NCBI RefSeq assembly: GCF_018449655.1
Contig: NZ_JAAVUX010000026.1
Coordinates: 1-57,680 of the forward strand
Direction: 5' to 3'
DNA: 57,680 nt
Source of the DNA: Pseudomonas sp. dw_358
GTDB taxonomy: Bacteria > Pseudomonadota > Gammaproteobacteria > Pseudomonadales > Pseudomonadaceae
Numbering within the stretch: the stretch's first letter is position 1; every line of letters begins with the position of its first letter. Of the stretch, positions 43,499 to 52,637 are shown piece after piece. The position numbers and the translations under genes were made by a program. Under the pieces are notes generated by a model that had not been told where the DNA came from, searched no databases, and saw only the letters and a list, made by a program, of their open reading frames with translations.

Positions 43499-44680
43499 AT
43501 GCGGATCATCGAAAAAAGTGGCACCCCGGTGCGCAGCCTGACCCCAGCCGAACGGGCCCTGCTGGAAGCCTTCGTCGGCGGCCAACTGGAAAACGTACAG
43601 CGGTTGCACGCCAACCAGTGGCTGCTCAAAGTGCGCAGCGAAGGCCAATGGCTGGCCTGCGATTGCCAGACGCGCAGCGCACCGGTGATGAACGTTACCC
43701 TCGACGGCAGCACCGGCACGCTGTTCCTGAAAGACAACCCCGGCAGCGCCGAGCACGCTCGGGGCTGCCCCTTCATCAAGGACGATCGCGAGCCCGGCGA
43801 GCGCAGCGAGGTGGACGATGTGCCGGCCAGCTGGCTGGCACCGGACCGGCCGCTCAAGCTGATCGGCGACTTCAAGCCGGCCGGCGCCGACAGCGTCGGT
43901 ACTGGCCTCTACGAAAGCCGCGAACCCCATCGCCTGCTATCGTTGCTGCTGACCCTGGTGGAAGCCTCCGGCCTCAATGTCTACGCCACACACCTGAAGA
44001 AAGACCTCAGCGCCCAGTTTGCGGAACTGCGCACTGTCGCCGCCCGTTACCCACTGATCGACCGCGTGCCCGCCAGCCATTTCCTCGAGACCCGTGTGGA
44101 CATCAAGCACATGATGATGCTCAAGGGCCGGCTCAAGGATTCGGCGGCGTTCGGCGAGCACCGTCGGCACGGTCTGCTGCTGGACTGCGTTGCCCAGGTG
44201 CAGGCGCGCAAGGTGCTGACCGATGCTCACGGCAGCGGCTTCGACTATCAGGGTCACCATTCCCGCTGGGGCGGGGCCAAGACCCAGGGCCCGTTGCTGG
44301 CCTTGGCCATCTATGCAACCACCGCGCCGCAGCGACAGTTTTACGAAATGATCCACCTGGCCACCCTGCCCGTCCTGTCCCGTGGCCAGCTGTTTCCGAT
44401 TTATCGCGATGAAGAGCGTGAACCGCTGAAGATGCTCATCGGTCTGATTGACTGGATGGCCGACAAAGGCGTCAAGGTCACCATGCGCCGTCCGGTGATC
44501 GGCGGCGTGGTGATGGACGAACTGGTGCTCAGTGCCGCGCGCGAACGCATTCTGTCGGTGTCCTTGACCCACAGCCCGCAAGGGCCGGAGCCACGCTCGG
44601 AAACCTTCAAGCGCCTGGCCGATTTCAAGAGCCTGGAGACGTTCAAGCGCTATGTCGCCGGTTTTTTCATGCGCGCCTGA
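43499..44680 (+). CDS. Uncharacterised protein with N-terminal cysteine cluster
   Basis: A 393-residue soluble protein I do not recognise. An N-terminal part (about 45-100) contains CDC in WLACDCQTRS and, about 30 residues later, a His followed by CPF (EHARGCPFIKDD), a plausible C-x-C...H...C metal site. The rest is mixed alpha/beta with no recognisable enzyme motif. A faint resemblance to the DUF1173 family of integrative elements was considered but cannot be confirmed. It begins three bases after the LysR stop and so may be co-transcribed with it. Confidence 0.65.
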   Translation: MRIIEKSGTPVRSLTPAERALLEAFVGGQLENVQRLHANQWLLKVRSEGQWLACDCQTRSAPVMNVTLDGSTGTLFLKDNPGSAEHARGCPFIKDDREPGERSEVDDVPASWLAPDRPLKLIGDFKPAGADSVGTGLYESREPHRLLSLLLTLVEASGLNVYATHLKKDLSAQFAELRTVAARYPLIDRVPASHFLETRVDIKHMMMLKGRLKDSAAFGEHRRHGLLLDCVAQVQARKVLTDAHGSGFDYQGHHSRWGGAKTQGPLLALAIYATTAPQRQFYEMIHLATLPVLSRGQLFPIYRDEEREPLKMLIGLIDWMADKGVKVTMRRPVIGGVVMDELVLSAARERILSVSLTHSPQGPEPRSETFKRLADFKSLETFKRYVAGFFMRA

Positions 44681-44801
44681 CGGTTCAACCTTGTGGCAGT
44701 AGCCCTTGGGCGCGATCGCATCACCGCGCAAGCAGGAGCGCGCGAAGCCCGCGATGCGGCCGACACCGTCTCAAACCCACAAAACCCAGAAAGGCCCCCA
44801 C

Positions 44802-45185
44802 ATGCCTGACCTCGACACCTTCTACCGCAACTACATCCGCTGCCTCAACCATCAGAGCTGGACGGAACTTGGCCAGTTTGTCAGTGAGGATGTCGAATAC
44901 AATGGCCTGCGCGTCGGCCTGGACGGCTACCGGCACATGCTCGAACGGGACTTTCAGCAGATCCTCGACCTGCAATTCGTCATCCGCCTGCTGGTCACCG
45001 ACAGCCAGACCATCGCCGCCCGCCTGGCCTTCGACTGCTCACCCACCGGGGTTTTCCAGGGAGTGGCCGTCGACGGCCGGCGGCTGCACTTTTGCGAGAA
45101 CGTGTTCTACGAAGTCAGCAGCGGACGCATTGCCCAGGTCTGGTCGGTGATCGACAAAACCGCGGTCGAGATGCAGATGGCCTAG
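44802..45185 (+). CDS. SnoaL-like / NTF2-fold protein
   Basis: A 127-residue protein with the small cone-shaped fold pattern of SnoaL/NTF2 proteins (FYRNYIRCLNHQSW, then ENVFYEVSSGRIAQVWSVIDK near the end). Such proteins act as cyclases, isomerases or binding proteins for small molecules. The start ATG at 44802 follows AGAAAGG; an upstream in-frame ATG at 44706 lies in unconserved sequence. Its last four bases overlap the convergent SDR gene. Confidence 0.72.
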   Translation: MPDLDTFYRNYIRCLNHQSWTELGQFVSEDVEYNGLRVGLDGYRHMLERDFQQILDLQFVIRLLVTDSQTIAARLAFDCSPTGVFQGVAVDGRRLHFCENVFYEVSSGRIAQVWSVIDKTAVEMQMA

Positions 45186-45943
45186 ATAGAGATCCCGCCA
45201 TCGGCAATCAACGTCTGCCCTGTGGTCATTTTCGCGGCGAAACCGAGATAGAGGATCATCTCGGCAACGTCCCCGGTGGTGCACCAGCGTTGCAGGGGCG
45301 TGGCGCTTTCCGAGGTTTTCTTGTGATCCTCGGTCCACTCGATGGCCCAGCTGCTGATCACCGCCCCCGGCGCCACGGCGTTGACCCGAACCTCGGGGGC
45401 CAGCGCGCGTGCCAGGTTCTTGGTCAAGTTGATCACTGCCGCCTTCGAAGCGCTGTAGCTCAGGCTGCTGCTCACCGAACTGAAACCGGCGATGGACGCC
45501 GTATTGACGATGGCCCCGCCGCTGGCCTTGAGGGCCGGGGCGGCGGCCTTGGCGCAGCGGAAGACGCTCATCAGGTTAGTGTTGAGAATCAACGCCCAGA
45601 GCTCTTCACTCACCGCCTCCAGATCGCTGATCGGGATCGGCTTGCTGAGGCCGGGGGTGCCCGCATTGTTGACCAGCAGGTCGAGGCCGCCCAGATCACT
45701 GATTGCCTGCTTGACCATGGCGTCGGCCGCTTCCGGAATGCCCAGATCTCCAGGCGCCGCGATCGCCTGGCCACCTGCGGCGAGAATCGACTCCACCGCC
45801 TGGGGACCACGCGGGTCGCCAGGCAGATAATTGATGGCCACCACGGCCCCTGCCGCCGCCAGCTGCCGCGCGGTTTCCAGGCCGATACCCGATGCGCCGC
45901 CGGTGACCAGCGCGCGTTTGTTGGCTAAGTCAAAACTGAGCAT
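45182..45943 (-). CDS. Short-chain dehydrogenase at the end of the monooxygenase/ABC operon
   Basis: A 253-residue classical SDR: TGGASGIGLETA cofactor motif, NNAG, Ser in NTASIAG and YSASK. It is the last gene of the leftward operon that begins with the flavin reductase, 33 bases after the second binding-protein gene. It is a plausible later step for the imported compound after flavin-dependent oxidation; the substrate is unknown. Confidence 0.83.
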   Translation of the reverse strand: MLSFDLANKRALVTGGASGIGLETARQLAAAGAVVAINYLPGDPRGPQAVESILAAGGQAIAAPGDLGIPEAADAMVKQAISDLGGLDLLVNNAGTPGLSKPIPISDLEAVSEELWALILNTNLMSVFRCAKAAAPALKASGGAIVNTASIAGFSSVSSSLSYSASKAAVINLTKNLARALAPEVRVNAVAPGAVISSWAIEWTEDHKKTSESATPLQRWCTTGDVAEMILYLGFAAKMTTGQTLIADGGISI

Positions 45944-45976
45944 GTGTAGTCCTTGGGATAAATGAACAGACAGTTC

Positions 45977-46807
45977 TTAGAAATCTACGCCCTTGACGCC
46001 CAGTACTGGCGGCGCAAGATCACTGATGTAGTGGTGATAGACCTCGGCAAAACGGCCCGACGCCACCTGGTTCCAGACGAACAATTTGACCCAGTCGAGG
46101 GTCTCCTGGTCGTCGCGACGCACAGCAATGGATACCAGATCTGGCGGAAACGGCGCTTCGCCGGCCATGGTAAAGGTCGGAAACTGACCGCTTTTGATCA
46201 GCGTATTGGCCACGGCGGTGGCTTGCAGCACGGCATCGACCTTGCCTTGTTGGAGGGCGAGAAAAGCTTCGGTGTCGCTGGCATAGCCGATGTAGGAGGT
46301 CTTGGGGTCGTTCCAACCGGCAATGTCCTTCTTGAGCATCTGCTCGGTGGAAGTGCCCGTCACCCCGCCCAGGGTGTGGCCCTTGAGGTCGCCATAGCCC
46401 TTGATGCCGCTGTCCTTGCGGGTGATGACGGCAGTGGTGTAGTTCATGTACGGCTGGCTGAAGCCCACGGTCATGCCGCGGGCCACGGTGCTGGTGGTGG
46501 ACGCGATCAACACGTCGATGCGGTTCGAGACCAGCGCCGGAATGCGATCGGACGACGGCGTTTCGACGATCTCGGCAGTGGCGCCCAACGCCTTGGCCAT
46601 GTCGTTGCAATACGCCACATCGAAGCCATCGGGCTGGTTGTCGGCGTTGCGAAAGCCCGACGGCGGCGAGTCAAGCATGACCCCGCAGCGCAGCTTTTTC
46701 GACTGCACGATCTTGTCCAGGGCGGGTGTCGCCTCGGCCGCGGGGCTTGCGAGAACACCGGTCAGCGACACCAGTACGGCGCACAGGGTCAGGTATTTCA
46801 GGTTCAT
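45977..46807 (-). CDS. Periplasmic amino-acid-type binding protein (copy 2)
   Basis: A 276-residue solute-binding protein of family 3 with a signal peptide ending near PAAEA (about residue 22). Typical motifs are LRCGVMLDSPPSGFR and DGFDVAYCNDMAKALG. It is closely related to the protein encoded immediately upstream on the same strand (identical LRCGVMLDSPPSGFR segment). The start ATG at 46807 follows GAGGG. It probably captures the substrate of the permease pair encoded upstream, or a related compound. Confidence 0.85.
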   Translation of the reverse strand: MNLKYLTLCAVLVSLTGVLASPAAEATPALDKIVQSKKLRCGVMLDSPPSGFRNADNQPDGFDVAYCNDMAKALGATAEIVETPSSDRIPALVSNRIDVLIASTTSTVARGMTVGFSQPYMNYTTAVITRKDSGIKGYGDLKGHTLGGVTGTSTEQMLKKDIAGWNDPKTSYIGYASDTEAFLALQQGKVDAVLQATAVANTLIKSGQFPTFTMAGEAPFPPDLVSIAVRRDDQETLDWVKLFVWNQVASGRFAEVYHHYISDLAPPVLGVKGVDF

Positions 46808-46817
46808 GCTCAATCCC

Positions 46818-47648
46818 TCAGTAGTTGACGCCGTTGACACTCAGGGACGGTGCATCGCCCGGAGCGAAGTACTGGTTGTAGATTTCCTTGTAGCGACCCG
46901 AAGCCACCTGGTTCCAGACAAACAGCTTGGTCCAGTTGAGGAACTCGAAATCGCTGCGCTTGACCGCGATGGACAGCAGGTCCGGCGGCATCGGCGCGTC
47001 GCCGGCCATTTCCAGGTGAGGAAACTGGCCACTCTTGATCAGCAAGGTGCACACCGGAATCGACAACAGGATCGCATCCACCTTGCCCTGCTCCAGGGCC
47101 ATGTAAGAGTCGTTGTCGTTGCCATAGCCGGTGTACGCGGTATTGGGCGCGTTCCACTTGCCGATGGCCGACTTCAGAAACTGCTCGGTGGTGGTGCCGG
47201 TGACGCCCCCCAACGGGTGGCCCTTGAGGTCGTCCCAGCCCTTGATGCCCGAACCTTTGCGAGTCAGCACGGCGATGGGCACGCTCAGGTAGGGTTGGGT
47301 GAAGGCCACGCTCAAGCCCCGGGCCGAGGAGTTGGTGGTCGAGGCCACCAGCACGTCGATGCGGTTAGAGACCAGTGCCGGAATGCGGTCCGGCGACGGC
47401 GTTTCGACGATCACCGCCTTGGCGCCCAATGCCTTGGCCATGTCGTTGCAGTAGGCGACATCGTAGCCATCAGGCTGGTTATCGACGGTGCGAAAGCCCG
47501 AGGGTGGCGAATCGAGCATGACCCCGCAGCGCAGCACCTTCGACTGCACCACCGCATCCAGTGTCGAGGCGGCCTGGGCCCCGCCCGACACGCTGGCCCC
47601 CACCAGCAGCACGGTACCCCACGATACCCACAGTGCACGTTTCAGCAT
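46818..47648 (-). CDS. Periplasmic amino-acid-type binding protein (copy 1)
   Basis: A 276-residue family-3 solute-binding protein, the same length as the neighbouring copy and similar to it throughout. The signal peptide is about 1-25 (ending GGAQAA). Differences lie in the hinge and ligand cleft, for example SVPIAVLTRKGSG against NYTTAVITRKDSG, so the two may have different ligand ranges. The start ATG at 47648 follows a purine-rich leader. It lies 37 bases downstream of the ATPase gene. Confidence 0.86.
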   Translation of the reverse strand: MLKRALWVSWGTVLLVGASVSGGAQAASTLDAVVQSKVLRCGVMLDSPPSGFRTVDNQPDGYDVAYCNDMAKALGAKAVIVETPSPDRIPALVSNRIDVLVASTTNSSARGLSVAFTQPYLSVPIAVLTRKGSGIKGWDDLKGHPLGGVTGTTTEQFLKSAIGKWNAPNTAYTGYGNDNDSYMALEQGKVDAILLSIPVCTLLIKSGQFPHLEMAGDAPMPPDLLSIAVKRSDFEFLNWTKLFVWNQVASGRYKEIYNQYFAPGDAPSLSVNGVNY

Positions 47649-47685
47649 TTTCTTCGCTCTCTCTAAGGATGATGGTTGAAGCGGC

Positions 47686-48411
47686 TTACTGATGTTCGCG
47701 ACGCAGAAACTTTTTCGTATGCTCGCTGCTCGGCTGGCCCAGCACCTGGCCGACGGTGCCGATCTCGGCCACGGTGCCGGCGTGGAGAAAGGCCACCCGG
47801 TCGCTGGAGTTGCGCGCAAAGGCGATGTCGTGGGTCACTACCACCATGGTCATGCCTTCCTTGCGCAGCATGCGCATGGTGTCCAGCACCTCGCCCACCA
47901 GCTCCGGGTCCAGGGCCGAGGTCACCTCGTCGAACAGCATGTAAGTGGGTTGCATGGCCAGGGCGCGGGCAATGGCCAGGCGTTGCTGCTGGCCGCCCGA
48001 CAAACGTGACGGCAACAGGTCGGCCTTGCCTGCAAGGCCCACGTGCTCCAGGTGCTTGACCGCCAGCTCCCGCGCCTCGCGGCGGCTCTTGCCGCCGACC
48101 AGACGCGGCGCCAGGGCGACGTTCTCCAGTGCCGTCAGGTGCGGAAAAGCATTGAACTGCTGGAACACGATGCCCAGCTTCTGGCGCAGCTTGTTGAGGT
48201 CGGTCTTGCGATCATGAACATCGATGCCGTCGACCTTGATGTGGCCGCCCTGGATCGGCTCCAGGGCGTTGATGCATTGCAGCAGAGTCGACTTGCCCGA
48301 ACCACTGGCCCCCAGCAGGCACAGCAGTTCACCCTTGTTCACGTCCAGGTCGATGCCCTTGAGAATCTCGATATTGCCGAATTGCTTGCGCACGCCACGG
48401 ATCTCGATCAC
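47686..48411 (-). CDS. ABC transporter ATPase, polar amino-acid type (system 1)
   Basis: A 241-residue ATPase: Walker A GASGSGKST, LSGGQQQRLAIARAL signature, Walker B YMLFDEVTSAL and the switch histidine in VVVTHD. It resembles GlnQ/HisP-type proteins and powers the two permeases encoded just upstream. The start overlaps the stop of the preceding permease gene by four bases. Confidence 0.9.
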   Translation of the reverse strand: MIEIRGVRKQFGNIEILKGIDLDVNKGELLCLLGASGSGKSTLLQCINALEPIQGGHIKVDGIDVHDRKTDLNKLRQKLGIVFQQFNAFPHLTALENVALAPRLVGGKSRREARELAVKHLEHVGLAGKADLLPSRLSGGQQQRLAIARALAMQPTYMLFDEVTSALDPELVGEVLDTMRMLRKEGMTMVVVTHDIAFARNSSDRVAFLHAGTVAEIGTVGQVLGQPSSEHTKKFLRREHQ

Positions 48412-49064
48412 AGCGCCATCCTCCTTTCCACACGGGCGCTATAACGCGACACCGGGTAACAGATCACAAAGTAGAAAATCCCCACGCCCGCCAGCAGCAA
48501 CAGGGTTTCATGAGTGCGGCTGATCAGAATCTGCGAGGACTTCATGAACTCCACGTAGCCCACCACGCTGACCAGCGCGCTGTCCTTGGCCAGCCCCAGC
48601 AGCAGGCCGACCCAGGCCGCGAAACTGGTGCGCACCGCCAGCGGCGCGCTGATATGCACGAATTCCTGAGCGCCGCTCAGGCCCAGCGAGCGAGCGGAGC
48701 GGCGAAAGGTCGGCGGCACGGAGGCCAGGCCTGCGCGCACCACTTCGGCGGTGACCACTGCCATGGATGAGCTGAGCACCGCCACGCACAGCCAGAAGGT
48801 GTTGACGTTGGCACCGGCCAGTGCCAGAAAACTGTTGGTCAGCACCAGTTGAATGATCAGCGGCACGCTGCGCACCACATCGATGTAGGGCGCCGTTACC
48901 ACCCGCAGCACCCCTGAGCTGTAGCGCATCCAGCCCAGGGCAATGCCCAGCAAGGTGCCCAACAGCCCCGCCACGGCGGTCACCCACAGGGTGTGCCCGG
49001 CGCCCTGCAACAAAAACCAGGCGTCGCGCCAGTGCAGACTTGGATCGGCCAGTACAAATTGCAT
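48408..49064 (-). CDS. ABC transporter permease, HisM/HisQ type (system 1, second)
   Basis: A 218-residue inner-membrane permease with about five membrane helices and the EAA-like loop around VRAGLASVPPTFRRSARSLG. It pairs with the permease encoded 3 bases upstream to form a heterodimer for polar amino-acid-like substrates. The stop overlaps the ATPase start (ATGA). Confidence 0.87.
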   Translation of the reverse strand: MQFVLADPSLHWRDAWFLLQGAGHTLWVTAVAGLLGTLLGIALGWMRYSSGVLRVVTAPYIDVVRSVPLIIQLVLTNSFLALAGANVNTFWLCVAVLSSSMAVVTAEVVRAGLASVPPTFRRSARSLGLSGAQEFVHISAPLAVRTSFAAWVGLLLGLAKDSALVSVVGYVEFMKSSQILISRTHETLLLLAGVGIFYFVICYPVSRYSARVERRMAL

Positions 49065-49067
49065 GGT

Positions 49068-49730
49068 TCAGACCCTCAGCCAGCGCCGAAACACCACCCG
49101 CGCGCCCAGTTCGACGAACTTGGCCAGCAGGTAGTAGATCAAGGCGGTAATAAAGAAGAATTCGAAGCTGCGGAAACTCACCGACTGCGCAGACTGGGCG
49201 GCGCCGGACAGCTCGTGCAGGCCCACCAACATGCCCAGCGAGGTGTTGAGCAAGGCCCACACGGCCTGGGTGACATAGCCGTAGAAGACGATGCGCAGCA
49301 GCTGCGGAAAGATCACGTGCAGGTAGCTTTGTAGCGGCGAAAGCCCCAGCGAGCGTGCCGCCGACAGTTGCTGGCGATGCACCGCGGCCAGTCCTCCACG
49401 GAAGATTTCCGCGAGGTAGCCGGCGTTGTTGAAGGACAGCGCCGTGAGCACTGCCGCGTAGCTGCTGATCTGGATGCCGATGGCGCCCAGGCCGAAATAC
49501 ATCATGTAGATCTGGAACAGCACGGGTGTGTTGCGGGCCATTTCGACCCAGGCGCTGGCCAGGCGCAGCGATACGCCTTGGCCTTTTTGCCTGATCAGGG
49601 CCAGACCCAGGCCGATGACCGTGCCGATGAACATCGACAGCAAGGCGATCTGCAGGGTCAACCACGCGCCGGCCAACAACTCCGGCAGCGCGTCCCACAC
49701 CAGTGACCAATAAAAAACGTAGCCGAACAT
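49068..49730 (-). CDS. ABC transporter permease, HisM/HisQ type (system 1, first)
   Basis: A 220-residue inner-membrane permease with about five helices, with ARNTPVLFQIYMMYFGLG and the EAA-like loop IFRGGLAAVHRQQLSAARSLG. The start ATG at 49730 follows AAGGTGG; the longer frame from 49871 extends into the upstream gene and is not conserved. Co-transcribed with the luciferase-like monooxygenase gene. Confidence 0.87.
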   Translation of the reverse strand: MFGYVFYWSLVWDALPELLAGAWLTLQIALLSMFIGTVIGLGLALIRQKGQGVSLRLASAWVEMARNTPVLFQIYMMYFGLGAIGIQISSYAAVLTALSFNNAGYLAEIFRGGLAAVHRQQLSAARSLGLSPLQSYLHVIFPQLLRIVFYGYVTQAVWALLNTSLGMLVGLHELSGAAQSAQSVSFRSFEFFFITALIYYLLAKFVELGARVVFRRWLRV

Positions 49731-49833
49731 GCGTCGCCACCTTGTATGAAGGGCCTTGGCAGCTGAATCGCAAACAGGTGTGGCCGACCTGCGCTGTGCC
49801 GCGCTTGGGTCGTGGATCGGCGGTGCTCCGAGT

Positions 49834-50898
49834 TCAGCGCTTGCCGATAAGCTCCAGCGGCCCCAACTCACGCTCGATCATGGGCACCACCTCGTTGGCA
49901 AAACGCTCCAGCGAGCGGCGGGCGCGGCTCAGCGGCATGCAGCCAAACTGGAAATTGCAGGCGTAATGCACCGGGTCCAGGTGGCGGATGTTGTCGATCA
50001 TCTTCGCCGCCACCTCCTCGGCGCTGCCCACCACGGTGTTGGCGGTGTATTGCTCGATGCTCTGTTCGCCGTCCACGGCCTGATCGCGGATGAAGTGGCC
50101 ATCCATCGGCAGAATGTTGTGGCGCAGGTGATGGGCCATGCGCCCCACGTAGCGGGCACGCTCGCCGGCTTCCAGGGCTTCACTGCGGCTGTCGGTGATG
50201 TGCACGTATTGCATGATCGACAGCGGTTTCGTCGCCGGCTCGCAACCCACCGCCGCCCAGTTGGCATTGAGCCCGTCAACCATTTTGTACAACACCGGCG
50301 AGCCCAGGGTACTGGCGGCCAGAAACGGAATAGCGTCGGTGTTCTTGAAGCGCTCGAGCAGGGCTGGCTGAGTCGAGGTGTAGTAGATGGGCGGCAGCGG
50401 CTTCTGCAACGGGCCGAGGGCAAAGGTGGTGCGCGGCACCTGGATGTGCTTGCCGTTGAATTCCACCTCCCCGCGGGTCAAGGCTTGCTCGATGACGTCC
50501 CAATACTCCAGGAAGATGTCGACTTTGTCTTCGATGGCCACGCCGAAGCGCTCGAACTCGAACAGCTGATAGCCGGTGCCCAGACCGATCACTGCCCGCC
50601 CTTGGGACTGGATGTCCAGCAAGGCAATTTCCTGGGCCAGGCGCAGCGGGTTGTACAACGGCAACACCAGCACCCCGGCCCCCAGCTTGATCTTCGAGGT
50701 CCAGCCGGCGGCGTAACTGGCCATCATCAAGGGCGACGGTGACGACGAATAGTTGCAGAAGTGGTGCTCGGCAAACCAGGCGATGTCGAAGCCAGCTTGC
50801 TCGGCACCCTGCACCATTTGCTTGGTGTCGGCCATCACACCGGCGGCGCCTTCAGGGTGGTCACGCAGGGTCATCAGACTGAAAAGACCAAACTTCAT
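49834..50898 (-). CDS. Luciferase-like flavin-dependent monooxygenase
   Basis: A 354-residue LLM-class TIM-barrel protein: MKFGLFSLMTLRDHPEG at the start, WFAEHHFCNYSSSPSP (typical of bacterial luciferase relatives), and LDIQSQGRAVIGLGTGY in the flavin region. It uses reduced FMN, probably supplied by the flavin reductase encoded just upstream, to oxidise a small compound. Transporters in the same operon suggest an imported nitrogen- or sulfur-containing substrate. The start ATG at 50898 follows GAGGA. Confidence 0.86.
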   Translation of the reverse strand: MKFGLFSLMTLRDHPEGAAGVMADTKQMVQGAEQAGFDIAWFAEHHFCNYSSSPSPLMMASYAAGWTSKIKLGAGVLVLPLYNPLRLAQEIALLDIQSQGRAVIGLGTGYQLFEFERFGVAIEDKVDIFLEYWDVIEQALTRGEVEFNGKHIQVPRTTFALGPLQKPLPPIYYTSTQPALLERFKNTDAIPFLAASTLGSPVLYKMVDGLNANWAAVGCEPATKPLSIMQYVHITDSRSEALEAGERARYVGRMAHHLRHNILPMDGHFIRDQAVDGEQSIEQYTANTVVGSAEEVAAKMIDNIRHLDPVHYACNFQFGCMPLSRARRSLERFANEVVPMIERELGPLELIGKR

Positions 50899-50943
50899 TG
50901 AAACGTTCCTCACACAGGGGCGCGGGTGCGCACAACAAATGGA

Positions 50944-51483
50944 TTAAAGGCTGCAAGCCAGTGGCGTAGTGCCTACGTACAGGCCGTTCTGGTAAATCAG
51001 TGGCGCCACCTGCTCGGTAAAACGCACGTCCTTGACGCGGCCGATCACCACGATGTGGGTGCCGTAGGCAATGGTGTGTTCGACCTGGCAAAAGAGGTTG
51101 GCCTGCGCGTCTTCCAGGTACGGCACGCCTTCCTCGCCCAAGGCCCAGCGGCCTTCGGTAAAGCGCTCGGAGCCTTTGAGGCGCCCGCCAAAGCTGTTGG
51201 AAATCGCCACGTGTTCGCTGCGTAGCAGGTTCACGTAGAAGTGCCGGGAGGCGTTCAGCGCCGGAAGTACCGAGGAGCTGGCGTTGATGCAGGTGACGAT
51301 CGATGCCGGCTCTGCGCATAGCGACGTCACCGCCGTGGCAGTCAGGCCGTGCCATTGATCGTCAGCCGCGCAGGTAATCACGCTGACGCTGGCGGCCAGG
51401 CGACGCATCGACTGCTTGAACAACATCTGCAGCTGCTCGCCGCGCTCTGCCGTGGTGTCGCTGGAGTGGAGATTGGAATGCAT
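50944..51483 (-). CDS. Flavin reductase (HpaC/RutF-like)
   Basis: A 179-residue flavin reductase-domain protein: RRLAASVSVITCAADDQWHGLTATAVTSLCAEPAS is the usual FMN-binding start, and HFYVNLLRSEH and GTHIVVIGRVKDV follow. It would reduce FMN with NAD(P)H for the monooxygenase encoded next. The chosen ATG at 51483 gives the normal length for the family; the open frame upstream has no conserved content. It is the first gene of the leftward operon. Confidence 0.86.
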   Translation of the reverse strand: MHSNLHSSDTTAERGEQLQMLFKQSMRRLAASVSVITCAADDQWHGLTATAVTSLCAEPASIVTCINASSSVLPALNASRHFYVNLLRSEHVAISNSFGGRLKGSERFTEGRWALGEEGVPYLEDAQANLFCQVEHTIAYGTHIVVIGRVKDVRFTEQVAPLIYQNGLYVGTTPLACSL

Positions 51484-51529
51484 GGTGGCTTGAACCTGTC
51501 GCTGCCCGAATTCCGTTTTAAAATTGCAG

Positions 51530-51541
51530 ATTGTCAACAAT
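51530..51541. promoter_or_regulatory. GntR-type operator in the divergent region
   Basis: ATTGT-CA-ACAAT is a perfect dyad (extended by G and C to GATTGT-CA-ACAATC) in the 168-bp gap between flavin reductase and GntR genes. On the minus strand it overlaps a consensus TTGACA -35-like hexamer of the flavin-reductase operon. TTGT-NN-ACAA dyads are common FCD-GntR targets. Confidence 0.6.
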
Positions 51542-51651
51542 CCGTCAAGCAAGCTGAATGAACTTTTTTCAGGGCCCTGTGCCTGCAAGCGCGCAGGCAG
51601 AAGCCCGTGATAAGCTGCGCCGAAATACGCACAAGGCGGATGGAAGGGAAA

Positions 51652-52383
51652 ATGGTTGCAAAGAAAAACGCCGCGGGCGCTGTGCTCGCGCCCATGTCCA
51701 ACCTGGAAAGTGCCGAACATGCGGCCGATCAGATCCGCGCCGCGATCATTGCCGGTCAGTTCCAGCCCGGTGACCGCCTGATCGAAAAACAGCTCACCGA
51801 CCAGCTCAATCTGTCCCGTCATCCGGTCCGCGAAGCGCTGCGTCGATTGAGCCGCGAAGGCCTGGTGGAGATGCGGGTCAACCGGGGCGCCATCGTTGCC
51901 GAGCTGGATTCCAATGCGATCCTGGAGGTCTACGCGATTCGCGCGTCCCTGGGCAAGCTGGCCCTCAAGGCATTGATCGACAGCCCCGACCGCCTGACCC
52001 CGGCGGTGCTCAAGGCCCTCGAAAGCCTGGCCAAAAATGCCCTGAAACTGGCACGCCAGGACGATCAGGCCAAGACCATCGCCAACGACCTGGAGTTTCA
52101 GAGCCGCATTGTCCAGGCCAGTGGCCAGGAGCGTTGCACCCGCTACTTCGACGAACTGACCGCCGAAGTCCAGCGCTTCAACAACTTGTCCCACATCACC
52201 TACACCGACCGCGAAGGCGATGCGATCAACTACGTGCTGGCCCTGTTCGAAGCCATCAAGGCCCGCGATTTGCAACGTGCCGAGTCCATCTGGCAGCTGA
52301 AATTCAGCCGCGCGGCGGATCGCTTCATCGCCCATACCCACGGGCAGGAACCGTCCGGCCATGCCGTGGCGGTCCCTCGCTGA
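51652..52383 (+). CDS. GntR-family (FCD) regulator of the transport/oxidation cluster
   Basis: A 243-residue regulator. The winged helix (about 20-90) has QFQPGDRLIEKQLTDQLNLSRHPVREALRRL and a helical FCD ligand domain follows (about 100-225). The start ATG at 51652 follows GGAAGGGAAA; an ATG at 51640 is in frame but less well spaced. It diverges from the flavin-reductase operon and precedes the second ABC operon. A near-identical operator dyad occurs before each, so it is the likely common regulator. Confidence 0.85.
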   Translation: MVAKKNAAGAVLAPMSNLESAEHAADQIRAAIIAGQFQPGDRLIEKQLTDQLNLSRHPVREALRRLSREGLVEMRVNRGAIVAELDSNAILEVYAIRASLGKLALKALIDSPDRLTPAVLKALESLAKNALKLARQDDQAKTIANDLEFQSRIVQASGQERCTRYFDELTAEVQRFNNLSHITYTDREGDAINYVLALFEAIKARDLQRAESIWQLKFSRAADRFIAHTHGQEPSGHAVAVPR

Positions 52384-52587
52384 AGCATCGGCGGCGCGCC
52401 ACGTCGGCACCCAAAAAACTTTGATTTATTTTCTGCACCCTTTTAGTTCGAACGCTTGCCTACCGTGCATTTCCTGCCCCGACGGCGAGCGTGTTTCACA
52501 GCGCAGGGCCAGCCTTCATGGCCAGCCACCGGCGCCGCAGGATGACCACGCCGCCTTCTCTCACGTCATAAAACAACATGGAAAACA
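52384..52587. other. Gene-free stretch before the second ABC operon
   Basis: No convincing coding frame. The first part (about 52415-52465) is AT-rich and the remainder is ordinary GC-rich sequence. A seven-codon frame (MENKKMP) begins at 52579 and ends in the following hairpin. A small RNA ending at the downstream terminator is possible, but nothing in the sequence proves it. Confidence 0.3.
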
Positions 52588-52591
52588 AGAA

Positions 52592-52637
52592 GATGCCTTG
52601 AGGGAACGCTGGCAAAGCTGACGCCTTCGGGCATTTT
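52592..52637 (+). terminator. Rho-independent-type hairpin downstream of GntR
   Basis: ATGCC and GGCAT pair at the base of a long hairpin, with GAGG/CCTT pairing further in, and TTTTTT follows. It lies about 210 bases after the GntR stop and 165 before the second ABC operon. Confidence 0.5.
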
